The notes: a model not told the origin generated them from the letters alone. Shown: positions 1 to 6,830, numbered from the stretch's first letter. The stretch is DNA of 6,977 nt from an uncultured Lachnospiraceae bacterium (GCA_934343915.1 CAKRIL010000066.1:1-6977), one strand, 5' to 3'. Translations and numbers: made by a program.

Positions 1-1956
1 GTAGAAGGACTTGCACAGCGTATCGTGCGCGGTGATGTGCCTGACGGACTCAAGGACAAGACTGTGTTCTCACTTGATATGGGTGCGCTCGTTGCGGGTG
101 CTAAGTACCGTGGTGAGTTCGAGGAACGTTTGAAAGCAGTACTTGAGGAAGTAAAAAAGAGCGAAGGAAAGATAATACTTTTCATCGATGAGCTTCATAT
201 AATCGTCGGTGCAGGTAAGACTGAGGGCGCGATGGATGCGGGCAATATGTTAAAGCCTATGCTTGCAAGAGGTGAACTTCACTGTATCGGTGCGACCACG
301 CTTGATGAGTACCGCAAATATATCGAAAAAGATGCAGCACTTGAGCGTCGTTTCCAGCCTGTAATGGTTGATGAGCCGACGGTTGAGGATACAATATCAA
401 TCCTTCGTGGTATCAAGGAGCGCTATGAGCTCTATCACGGAGTTAAGATAACTGATGGTGCGCTTGTGGCAGCAGCTACACTTTCAAACAGATACATCAC
501 GGACAGATTCCTTCCGGATAAGGCTATTGACCTTGTGGATGAAGCATGTGCGATGATTAAGACGGAGCTTGATTCAATGCCGGCTGAGCTTGATGAGCTC
601 AAGCGTAAGATAATGCAGCTTGAGATTGAGGAGGCTGCGCTTAAGAAGGAGGATGACAACTTAAGCCGTGAGCGTCTTGAGAATCTTCAGAAGGAGCTTG
701 CAGGACTCAGAGAGCAGTTCGCATCAGGAAAGGCTCAGTGGGATAATGAGAAGGCAGCGGTTGACCGCATCAGCAAGCTTCGTGAGGAGTTAGACGATGT
801 GAACCGCCAGATTGAGCTTGCTCAGAGAAACTACGACCTTGAGAAGGCTGCACAGTTACAGTACGGTCGTCTGCCTGAGCTTAAGAAGCAGATAGAGGCG
901 GAGGAGAATGTTGTTAAGCAGAAGGAGCTTTCGCTTGTTCATGAGAGTGTAACTGATGAGGAGATTGCCAAGATTATCTCCCGCTGGACAGGTATTCCGG
1001 TAGCCAGGTTAAATGAGAGCGAGAGAAACAAGACTCTTCATCTTGATGAGATTCTCCACAAGAGAGTTATCGGACAGGATGAAGGAGTGACGAAGGTTAC
1101 TGAGGCAATCATCCGTTCAAAAGCAGGAATTAAGGATCCATCGAAGCCTATCGGTTCATTCCTGTTCCTCGGACCTACCGGTGTAGGTAAGACGGAGCTT
1201 GCAAAGGCACTCGCCGAGAGCCTGTTTGACGATGAGAAGAATATCGTGAGACTTGATATGAGTGAGTACATGGAGAAATATTCCGTATCCCGTCTTATCG
1301 GAGCGCCTCCTGGATATGTAGGCTACGAGGAGGGCGGTCAGCTCACAGAGGCTGTCAGAAGAAAACCATACTCGGTTGTGCTTTTCGATGAGATCGAGAA
1401 GGCTCATCCTGATGTATTCAATGTACTCTTACAGGTGCTTGATGATGGACGAATCACGGATTCACAGGGACGTACCGTTGACTTTAAGAACACGATTATA
1501 ATTCTCACATCTAATATCGGATCCGTTCATATGCTTGACGGCATTGATGAGAACGGCAATTTCAGTCCTGAGTGTGAGAAGGCTGTTATGGGCGAGCTTA
1601 GGGCAAGCTTCAGGCCTGAGTTCCTCAACAGACTTGATGAAATAATCATGTTCAAGCCTCTGACCAAGGACAACATCACAGGTATCATTGACCTTATGAT
1701 TGCAGACCTCAACAAGAGACTTGCAGACCGCGAGGTTACAATCAAGCTTACATCTGCTGCCAAGGATTACATTGTTGAGAACGGCTATGACCCTATGTAC
1801 GGTGCAAGACCTCTCAGAAGATACCTTCAGAAGACGGTTGAGACACTCTCCGCAAAGCTTATTCTTTCGGGAAATGTAGATGCGGGCGATGAGATAATCA
1901 TAGACGTGGATGCCGTCGAGGGACTTGTGGCGAGAAATGAGAAGCCTGTGGCGTAA
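1..1956 (+). CDS. clpB: ATP-dependent chaperone ClpB, 5'-truncated by window edge
   Basis: This is the C-terminal 651 residues of ClpB, the hexameric AAA+ disaggregase that threads aggregated proteins through its pore together with DnaK/DnaJ/GrpE in the cytoplasm. The reading frame is open from base 1 (VEGLAQRI, the segment that follows Walker A of the first ATPase domain), so roughly 210 residues (N-domain and first Walker A) lie upstream. Numbering from base 1, visible parts are: pore loop KYRGEFEE (Tyr36), first Walker B FIDELH (Asp63-Glu64), arginine fingers ERRF (116-117), a charged coiled-coil middle domain at about 198-318 that separates ClpB from ClpA/ClpX, second Walker A GPTGVGKT (391-398), pore loop GYVGYEEGG (Tyr442), Walker B LFDE (463-464), sensor-1 TSN (505), arginine finger FLNR (544) and sensor-2 GARPLRR (603). 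No catalytic residue is lost in the visible part. A ClpP-docking IGF/IGL loop is not evident. Followed by its own terminator at 2030, so it is not cotranscribed with the next genes. Confidence 0.97.
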   Translation, partial: VEGLAQRIVRGDVPDGLKDKTVFSLDMGALVAGAKYRGEFEERLKAVLEEVKKSEGKIILFIDELHIIVGAGKTEGAMDAGNMLKPMLARGELHCIGATTLDEYRKYIEKDAALERRFQPVMVDEPTVEDTISILRGIKERYELYHGVKITDGALVAAATLSNRYITDRFLPDKAIDLVDEACAMIKTELDSMPAELDELKRKIMQLEIEEAALKKEDDNLSRERLENLQKELAGLREQFASGKAQWDNEKAAVDRISKLREELDDVNRQIELAQRNYDLEKAAQLQYGRLPELKKQIEAEENVVKQKELSLVHESVTDEEIAKIISRWTGIPVARLNESERNKTLHLDEILHKRVIGQDEGVTKVTEAIIRSKAGIKDPSKPIGSFLFLGPTGVGKTELAKALAESLFDDEKNIVRLDMSEYMEKYSVSRLIGAPPGYVGYEEGGQLTEAVRRKPYSVVLFDEIEKAHPDVFNVLLQVLDDGRITDSQGRTVDFKNTIIILTSNIGSVHMLDGIDENGNFSPECEKAVMGELRASFRPEFLNRLDEIIMFKPLTKDNITGIIDLMIADLNKRLADREVTIKLTSAAKDYIVENGYDPMYGARPLRRYLQKTVETLSAKLILSGNVDAGDEIIIDVDAVEGLVARNEKPVA

Positions 1957-2029
1957 GCCTGAAGCATCAGGGGAAGTGTCCTTGACATGGACAATGACCA
2001 CTGTTAGAAAAGAATAATAAGTATTAAAC

Positions 2030-2091
2030 AGACTGTCGCATCAGCGGTTAAATCATAAAAAAGGTTTATTACTGATGCCGGCAGTCTTTTT
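2030..2091 (+). terminator. Rho-independent terminator of clpB
   Basis: Arms AGACTG (2030-2035) and GCATCAG (2038-2044) pair with CTGATGC (2072-2078) and CAGTCT (2082-2087), with a small internal loop between the two blocks; A/T-rich bases continue the stem inward (TTAAA with TTTAT). Five T follow at 2087-2091. It starts 74 bases after the clpB stop. The T-tract doubles as the 5' end of the 17-bp arm of the next repeat, so terminator and repeat are physically fused. Confidence 0.85.
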
Positions 2092-2228
2092 ATGTAATAG
2101 GAAACTTCGTTCCTATTACATAAAAACGCTCCGCGGGGATGCGCACTGCGGCGTACAATGTAGATGTCGCAAGCGACCGCCGCAGGCGCGAGAATGTGCC
2201 AAGGCACATTCTTTGTTCTATAATAGAA
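2087..2228. repeat. Compact non-coding hairpin-chain element
   Basis: About 142 bp made almost wholly of inverted repeats in series. A perfect 17-bp arm (2087-2103, TTTTTATGTAATAGGAA) pairs with 2110-2126 around a 6-base loop. GCGC-a-CTGCGGCG (2141-2153) pairs with CGCCGCAGGCGC (2178-2189), enclosing TCGC-AA-GCGA (2167-2176). AGAATGTGCC (2191-2200) pairs with GGCACATTCT (2203-2212) around AA. TTCTAT-A-ATAGAA (2216-2228) closes the series. The GC-rich middle contrasts with the AT-rich ends. It resembles the palindromic intergenic repeats (REP/BIME-like or MITE-like) of bacterial genomes, but only one full copy is in the window, so its repetitive nature is inferred. It may act as a bidirectional transcription barrier, or fold as RNA if read through. 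Short open frames on both strands across it look like chance translation of the repeat. Confidence 0.6.
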
Positions 2229-2531
2229 TTCATGTGTCAAAACATGCTGATTTATTTTAAAAGTGTATAGCATGTTATAATTATACATATCAGCTCCGAT
2301 GTACGAAGCAAGTTGTTCTAAGGGCTCTGAAAAAGGTATTTCTGCTTTCGCCACCGTTGCAAAATCAGCCCTCCATGGCTGTTTGCAACTCAGCCGGCAT
2401 CCATGCCGTCTGTGGCTGTACGATAAACAGAGCCCTAAGAACAACTAAGCTTTTTCCAAAAGTCGTGATATGCATAATTATAACATGATATACATATTGA
2501 AGTTGTGAAAGCATGTTTTGACACCCGAATC
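2229..2531. mobile_element. MITE-like element, copy 1, with imperfect terminal inverted repeats
   Basis: About 300 bp with no credible gene and mirrored ends. GTGTCAAAACATGCT (2234-2248) is a perfect inverted match to 2510-2524. A 21-base block at 2271-2291 matches the complement of 2467-2487 with one mismatch. GTTGTTCTAAGGGCTCTG (2312-2329) matches the complement of 2428-2445 with one mismatch. The core holds further hairpins: GTTGCAAA..CAGCC / GGCTG TTTGCAAC (2356-2389) and CGGCAT-CC-ATGCCG (2395-2408). The right end recurs inverted at 6901-6977, so it is a true repeat. The outer limits are uncertain by a few bases; GAATTC on the left and GAATC on the right may be the outermost TIR bases, with ATAATA / ATAACA beside them as a poor candidate target duplication. 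There is no transposase, so any mobility would depend on a source elsewhere. Confidence 0.7.
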
Positions 2532-2560
2532 ATAACAGGAAACTTTTTGTTCTGAAAAAT

Positions 2561-2592
2561 TTATGGAATGAAATATGTGTACATGCTATAAT
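2561..2592 (+). promoter_or_regulatory. Putative promoter of the GntR-family regulator gene
   Basis: A perfect extended -10, TGC-TATAAT (2584-2592), lies 62 bases before the start codon. The -35 region is weak: TTATGG at 2561-2566 gives a 20-base spacer and TGGAAT at 2564-2569 gives 17, so the extended -10 would have to carry recognition. The dyad ATGT-GT-ACAT (2575-2584) overlaps the spacer and the TG element and could be an autoregulatory site, but it is short. It lies just outside the MITE-like element, so expression of the regulator may not depend on that element. Confidence 0.5.
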
Positions 2593-2654
2593 AGACTTAA
2601 TCTGTAAGGTGGATAGGTATATTTTGACAGACACATGAAAAGGGGGGAAGATAT

Positions 2655-3392
2655 ATGAGCCGGAAAAAAGTACAGACGCAGAAAACTCTCGGTCAGAAAA
2701 CAGAAGACAGGTTGATGCAATATATACTGGACAATAATATTGCAATCGGTGAAAAAATTGAGAACGAATTTGAGCTTGCACAGATATTCGGGGTTGGCAG
2801 AAGCACAATCCGTGAAGCGGTAAAAGGGCTTGTGAGCCGTGGAATACTGGAGATAAGGCGCGGAGACGGAACGTATGTCATAAGCAATATCGACATGAAG
2901 AATGATGTGCTCGGTTTTGCACACATCAAGGACAGATACAGGCTTGCACTTGACCTTTTTGAAGTCCGCCTGATGATTGAGCCGGATATTGCTGCGCTTG
3001 CATGTGCGAATGCAACGGCAGGACAGCTTGCAGAGCTGAAGGTATTGTGTGATGAGGTTGAAATGCTGTATACACAAGGACATGACCATATTCAGAAGGA
3101 TGTGGAATTTCACAGCTATATTGCCAAGATAAGCGGAAATATGGTTGTTGAGAGACTTATCCCTGTAATTAATACATCGGTTGTCGTTTTTGCAAATATA
3201 ACCTACAGACGGCTGATGAACGAGACAATAGAGACTCACAGGGCTATTGTGAACTGTATAGAAAAGCGTGATGCGGTAGGTGCTAAATGTGCGATGAACA
3301 TGCACCTTACCTACAACAGACAGGCTATAATGGAGCTGATAACAGAGCAGAAAAGCAGGAATAAGACGAAGAAAAATACATCGGACGTATAA
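2655..3392 (+). CDS. FadR-subfamily (GntR/FCD) transcriptional regulator
   Basis: A 245-residue DNA-binding regulator of GntR type. Residues about 11-78 form the winged helix: the recognition segment runs through FGVGRSTIREAVKGL (45-59) and the wing is RRGDGTYV (68-75). Residues about 95-230 form an all-helical FCD ligand-binding domain with the expected metal-site set: Asp149 and His153 (DVEFH), His195 (ETHRAI) and His217 (NMHL), spaced 42 and 22 residues apart as usual for the family. FCD regulators commonly bind carboxylic acids or sugar acids and usually repress adjacent catabolic genes. The start is chosen from the G-rich ribosome site AGGGGGGAAG at 2641-2650, just before ATG. The length is normal for the family. 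The gene has its own terminator at 3437-3476, then the permease operon begins, so it most likely controls that operon and perhaps itself. The ligand is inferred from context (an aldonate or its keto-deoxy product), not shown by sequence. Confidence 0.93.
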   Translation: MSRKKVQTQKTLGQKTEDRLMQYILDNNIAIGEKIENEFELAQIFGVGRSTIREAVKGLVSRGILEIRRGDGTYVISNIDMKNDVLGFAHIKDRYRLALDLFEVRLMIEPDIAALACANATAGQLAELKVLCDEVEMLYTQGHDHIQKDVEFHSYIAKISGNMVVERLIPVINTSVVVFANITYRRLMNETIETHRAIVNCIEKRDAVGAKCAMNMHLTYNRQAIMELITEQKSRNKTKKNTSDV

Positions 3393-3436
3393 TGTTTATC
3401 GTGGATGTTTTATAATTTAATATGGTAAATATGCAT

Positions 3437-3476
3437 AAAAAAATGTGGTGTTTTGAAGAAAATCACCACATTTTTT
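3437..3476 (+). terminator. Rho-independent terminator between regulator and permease operon
   Basis: A7 plus TGTGGTG (3437-3450) pairs with CACCACA plus T6 (3464-3476). The stem extends through TTTT (3451-3454) and AAAA (3459-3462), with one bulged T and a GAAG loop. It is flanked by A-tract and T-tract and nearly symmetrical. It starts 45 bases after the regulator stop and separates the regulator transcript from the permease-dehydratase operon. Confidence 0.92.
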
Positions 3477-3515
3477 GCACATATTGGGGAAAAATAAATA
3501 TATACATCACATTTG

Positions 3516-3544
3516 TTGAAAGAAAAAAGCATGATTGTTATATT
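3516..3544 (+). promoter_or_regulatory. Putative sigma-A-type promoter of the permease-dehydratase operon
   Basis: TTGAAA (3516-3521) and TATATT (3539-3544) each match consensus at five of six positions, with an ideal 17-base spacer. The region is A/T-rich upstream (3484-3514), as expected for an UP-like stretch. The transcription start would fall near 3551-3552, giving a leader of about 88 bases to the permease start codon. It is the best-matched promoter in the 160 bases after the regulator terminator. Confidence 0.7.
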
Positions 3545-3553
3545 GTGCTTAAG

Positions 3554-3575
3554 TTAATACAAGGCGCCGTATTAA
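3554..3575. promoter_or_regulatory. Candidate operator: 22-bp inverted repeat just after the predicted +1
   Basis: TTAATAC (3554-3560) and GTATTAA (3569-3575) are perfect inverted arms around AAGGCGCC, which itself contains the palindrome GGCGCC. The site covers roughly +3 to +24 from the predicted start, where a bound repressor would block initiation or early elongation. The size and dyad suit a dimeric GntR/FadR-type protein, and the regulator is the adjacent gene. It could instead form a small leader RNA stem, but seven mostly A-T pairs with an 8-base loop would be weak and there is no T-tract. Confidence 0.6.
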
Positions 3576-3638
3576 TAAAGCTGGAACTAATTATATTGAC
3601 ATGAAGATATTTGAAATCTTGATTTAGGAGGATATGAT

Positions 3639-5006
3639 ATGGAGATGTTTACTGCTTCGCCGGAAAGGCTGATTATTGGAGCTGCACTGGGCTTTGCCGT
3701 GCTGTTGTTTTTGATAATCAAGGCTAAAATCCAGCCGTTTATCGCTATTATGTCATCGGCACTTATCATTGGACTGGTAGTCGGAATGCCGTTCGGAATG
3801 ATTACGGATACCTTGGCTGAGGGAGTCGGGACAACATTACAGACAATAGCTATACTTATTGGTCTTGGCTCTATGTTCGGTGCCATTTTGCAGGTATCCG
3901 GCGGTGTTGAGGTCATCGCGGACACGCTTCTCAGGGTGTTCGGAGAGAAAAAAGCACCATGGGCACTTGGAATTACGGGACTCATTGTCGGAATGCCTGT
4001 ATTTTTCGAGTCAGGTCTGCTGATACTTATTCCTGTTGCCTTTGGAATAGCAAGAAAGACAAAGAAGTCAGTTTTCTGCTATTCAATTCCGCTTTTAGCC
4101 GGACTTGCCATAGGACATGCGTTTGTGCCGCCAACACCGGGACCGGTGCTCGTGGCGGAGATGCTTAATGTTGAGTTGAGCTATGTGATTATGCTTGGAA
4201 TTATAATCGGAATACCTGCGATGATATTGGCAGGTCCTGTTTTCGGAAAGTTTGCCGGCAGCAGATTTAACTGTCCGGTTCCAAGCTCCTATCTTGAAAA
4301 TGAGAAGGAGGGACAGGAAAAGAATAAGGGAAAGACGCCTAACTTCTGGTTGATAGTATGCATAATACTGCTTCCTTTATTTCTTATCATATTAAATACA
4401 TTATCGTCTATTCTCCCTTTTATGAAGCCTGTACAGCCGATTCTGGAGTTCCTTGGAACGCCGGTGATTGCACTCTTATTATCAACAATCTGTGCAATGC
4501 TGTTTTTGGGGCTTCCGGCAGGCTTCAGCGTTAAAGAGATAACAAATGTTATGACAAATTCGCTTCATTCATGCGGAAATATAATACTTCTGATATCAGG
4601 CGGCGGAATGCTCAGATTTATACTTCAGAATTCCGGAATCGGAGAGCTTTTTGGAAATTTTGTAGGTGCTTTACCGCTTCCTATGGTGCTTGTGGCATTT
4701 CTGGTTGCCGCAGTTGTAAGAATCTCGGTTGGCTCAGCAACCGTTTCGATGACCATGGCGGCAGGAATCATTGCATCAATGCCGATGGTTGCAGATTTGT
4801 CACAGCTTCAGCTGGCTACACTTACCATAGCCATCGCATCAGGCGGAACAGCGTTCAGCCATGTAAATGATTCCGGCTTCTGGCTTTCCAAGTCATTGTT
4901 TGAGGTAGATGAAAAGACGAATTTTAAGACATGGACTGTCATGGAGACGCTTGTTGGTCTGGTAGGAATTGTGGGAGCCACTATTGTGTGGTTCGTGGTT
5001 TCATAA
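3639..5006 (+). CDS. GntP-family gluconate/aldonate:H+ symporter
   Basis: A 455-residue, very hydrophobic inner-membrane permease with about 12 predicted membrane segments. It is close in length to E. coli GntP/GntT/GntU-type carriers (about 440-450). GntP-family signatures are visible: GLIVGMPVFFESGLLILIPV (114-133), GHAFVPPTPGPV (159-170), and SGGTAFSHVNDSGFWL (401-416) near the C terminus. The only long polar stretch is a charged loop at about 210-235, rich in Glu and Lys and probably cytoplasmic. Family members import gluconate or related sugar acids with protons. The start follows a perfect AGGAGG (3626-3631) seven bases before ATG. The dehydratase gene begins 27 bases after the stop, so the two are almost certainly one transcript, and this pairing points to an unphosphorylated aldonate as cargo. 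The exact substrate (gluconate, xylonate, another aldonate) cannot be read from sequence; some GntP relatives carry fructuronate, idonate, D-serine or glycerate. Confidence 0.93.
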   Translation: MEMFTASPERLIIGAALGFAVLLFLIIKAKIQPFIAIMSSALIIGLVVGMPFGMITDTLAEGVGTTLQTIAILIGLGSMFGAILQVSGGVEVIADTLLRVFGEKKAPWALGITGLIVGMPVFFESGLLILIPVAFGIARKTKKSVFCYSIPLLAGLAIGHAFVPPTPGPVLVAEMLNVELSYVIMLGIIIGIPAMILAGPVFGKFAGSRFNCPVPSSYLENEKEGQEKNKGKTPNFWLIVCIILLPLFLIILNTLSSILPFMKPVQPILEFLGTPVIALLLSTICAMLFLGLPAGFSVKEITNVMTNSLHSCGNIILLISGGGMLRFILQNSGIGELFGNFVGALPLPMVLVAFLVAAVVRISVGSATVSMTMAAGIIASMPMVADLSQLQLATLTIAIASGGTAFSHVNDSGFWLSKSLFEVDEKTNFKTWTVMETLVGLVGIVGATIVWFVVS

Positions 5007-5033
5007 TAAAAAAATTTTAAGGAGGAAATCAGT

Positions 5034-6779
5034 ATGGAATTAAAGAGTCAGGAAATGCGTAAGCTTGCACCGGAGCTTGATCCGCTTAGAATTGGAACGG
5101 GCTGGAAGAAGGAAGACCTTGAGAAGCCGCAGGTTATGATAGAGAGCACATTTGGCGACAGCCACCCGGGAAGCGGTCATCTCAACATTCTTGTTGATGA
5201 GGTGAGGAAGGGAGTTGCTGAGGCAGGCGGATATGGAGCGAGATATTTCTGCACGGATATATGTGACGGTGAGAGCCAGGGAACGGACGGAATTAATTAC
5301 AGCCTTGCGAGCCGCGAGATGATTGCCAACATGATTGAGATACATGCGAACGCGACGCCTTTTGATGCAGGGGTATATCTTTCAAGCTGTGATAAGGGAC
5401 TTCCGGGAAATCTTATGGGACTTGCAAGAGTTGACATTCCGGCTATTGTCGTTCCGGGCGGAACAATGAATGCAGGACCGGAGCTGCTTACGTTAGAGCA
5501 GCTTGGAATGTACAGCGCAAAATATGAGAGAGGCGAGATTGACAAGGAAAAGTTAGACTGGGCAAAGTGTAACGCGTGTCCAAGCTGCGGCGCATGTTCA
5601 TTTATAGGGACTGCGTCAACCATGCAGATTATGGCGGAGGCTCTGGGCCTGGCACTCCCGGGCAGCGCTCTTATGCCTGCTACAAGTCCTGACCTTCTTG
5701 AGTATGCGAGGGAGGCGGGAAAACAGGCTGTGAAGCTTGCAAAGTCAGAGAACATGAAGCCGAGCGACATAGTTACCTATGAGAGCTTTGAGAATGCAAT
5801 TCTTGTCCATGCCGCGATATCGGGAAGTACCAACTGCCTTCTCCACATTCCGGCACTTGCACATGAGTTTGGAATTGAAATCACGGGTGACACCTTTGAC
5901 AGACTGCACAGAAACGCAAGATATCTTCTCGATGTGCGCCCTGCCGGAAAGTGGCCTGCCGAGTGTTTCTACTATGCGGGCGGTGTTCCGGCTATCATGG
6001 AGGAGATTAAGCTGCATCTCCATCTTGATGTGATGACGGTTACAGGTAAGACACTCGGTGAAAATCTTGACGAGCTTAAAAACAATGGTTTTTATGAGAG
6101 ATGTGAGAAGTGGCTTGATGAATTCAACAAGAGATACGGAATAAAGCTTACAAGACAGGATATCATACATCCTTATGATAAGGCAATCGGCACAGACGGA
6201 AGCATTGCAATCCTGAGAGGCAATCTTGCACCTGAGGGAGCCGTAATAAAGCATACAGCGTGTCCTAAGGAGATGTTTAAGTCAGTTTTAAGGGCGAGAC
6301 CGTTCGACAGTGAGGAGGAATGCTTAGACGCCGTTTTAAAGCATAAGGTACAGAAGGGGGACGCTGTTTTCATAAGGTATGAGGGACCTAAGGGAAGCGG
6401 TATGCCTGAGATGTTCTACACCTCGGAGGCAATCAGCAGTGATGCGGAGCTTGGAAAGAGCATTGCGCTTATCACCGACGGAAGATTTTCAGGCGCATCA
6501 ACAGGTCCGGTTATAGGACATTGCAGCCCTGAGGCGGTTGAAGGCGGTCCTATAGCACTCGTCGAGGAAGGGGATTTGATTGAGATTGATGTTATGGAGA
6601 GAAAGCTTAACATTGTAGGCATCAATGGAGAGAGAATGTCCATGGAGGAGATTGACAAGGTGCTGAAGGAGAGAAGAAAGAACTGGAAGCCTAGGGAGCC
6701 AAAGTACAAAAAGGGCGTTCTCAGATTATTCAGCGAGCATGCGGCAAGCCCGATGAAGGGGGCATATCTGGAGTATTAG
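5034..6779 (+). CDS. IlvD/Edd-family sugar-acid dehydratase, Edd/YjhG-like
   Basis: A 581-residue iron-sulfur dehydratase of the IlvD/Edd family, which removes water from a 2,3-dihydroxy acid to give a 2-keto-3-deoxy acid. Visible motifs are: CDGESQGTDG (77-86), SSCDKGLPG (117-125) with cluster Cys119 and the Mg-binding pair Asp120/Lys121 (the Lys is carbamylated in characterised relatives), CPSCGACSFIGTASTM (182-197) with probable cluster Cys188, GGSTN-like SGSTN (263-267), RYEGPKGSGMPEM (448-460), and TDGRFSGAS (481-489), whose Ser486 fits the catalytic base. The N-terminal Cys of IlvD (TPCN.H) is replaced by HPGSGH (44-49), while Cys77 stands where IlvD has Asp. 6-Phosphogluconate dehydratase Edd and xylonate dehydratase YjhG share this pattern. 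Together with the GntP permease this favours an aldonate over branched-chain biosynthesis, although databases may label it dihydroxy-acid dehydratase. The start follows AAGGAGG (5019-5025). The substrate is unresolved. Confidence 0.9.
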   Translation: MELKSQEMRKLAPELDPLRIGTGWKKEDLEKPQVMIESTFGDSHPGSGHLNILVDEVRKGVAEAGGYGARYFCTDICDGESQGTDGINYSLASREMIANMIEIHANATPFDAGVYLSSCDKGLPGNLMGLARVDIPAIVVPGGTMNAGPELLTLEQLGMYSAKYERGEIDKEKLDWAKCNACPSCGACSFIGTASTMQIMAEALGLALPGSALMPATSPDLLEYAREAGKQAVKLAKSENMKPSDIVTYESFENAILVHAAISGSTNCLLHIPALAHEFGIEITGDTFDRLHRNARYLLDVRPAGKWPAECFYYAGGVPAIMEEIKLHLHLDVMTVTGKTLGENLDELKNNGFYERCEKWLDEFNKRYGIKLTRQDIIHPYDKAIGTDGSIAILRGNLAPEGAVIKHTACPKEMFKSVLRARPFDSEEECLDAVLKHKVQKGDAVFIRYEGPKGSGMPEMFYTSEAISSDAELGKSIALITDGRFSGASTGPVIGHCSPEAVEGGPIALVEEGDLIEIDVMERKLNIVGINGERMSMEEIDKVLKERRKNWKPREPKYKKGVLRLFSEHAASPMKGAYLEY

Positions 6780-6830
6780 CCTGAAAAAAGTACGGCTTGT
6801 CCGGAATTTTGGATAAATAAAATACGATTT

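Noticed and set aside
1462..2001. 179-codon - strand open frame antisense to clpB
   Set aside because: It lies opposite highly conserved ClpB coding sequence and is a typical shadow frame; no domain or ribosome site was seen.
2075..2260. 61-codon open frame on the + strand starting in the clpB terminator
   Set aside because: It translates the hairpin chain directly, has no plausible ribosome site, and the same structured DNA gives open frames on both strands.
2004..2444. 146-codon open frame on the - strand between clpB and the regulator
   Set aside because: It crosses both repeat elements and the clpB terminator, has no recognisable domain, is Cys/His/Arg/Tyr-rich as chance translation of palindromes tends to be, and ends inside terminator sequence. 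Best explained as spurious.
2087..2531. CRISPR array or tandem repeat
   Set aside because: The repeats are inverted and of differing sequence, with no regular direct repeat-spacer periodicity.
2624..2629. TTGACA as a -35 box for the regulator gene
   Set aside because: A -10 at the right distance would fall on the ribosome binding site just before the ATG, and no TATAAT-like hexamer is there.
3596..3601. TTGACA upstream of the permease as a second promoter
   Set aside because: The corresponding -10 position (3619-3624) reads TTGATT and abuts the Shine-Dalgarno sequence, so initiation there would leave almost no leader. The 3516-3544 promoter is much better.
3422..3604. 60-codon open frame between regulator and permease
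   Set aside because: It runs through the 3437-3476 terminator, the predicted promoter and the operator, and has no Shine-Dalgarno sequence. The bases are fully explained by regulatory elements.
3604..3620. AAGAT....ATCTT dyad as a second operator
   Set aside because: Only 6 of 8 symmetrical pairs match, in A/T-rich sequence where such dyads are common; not strong enough to list as a feature.
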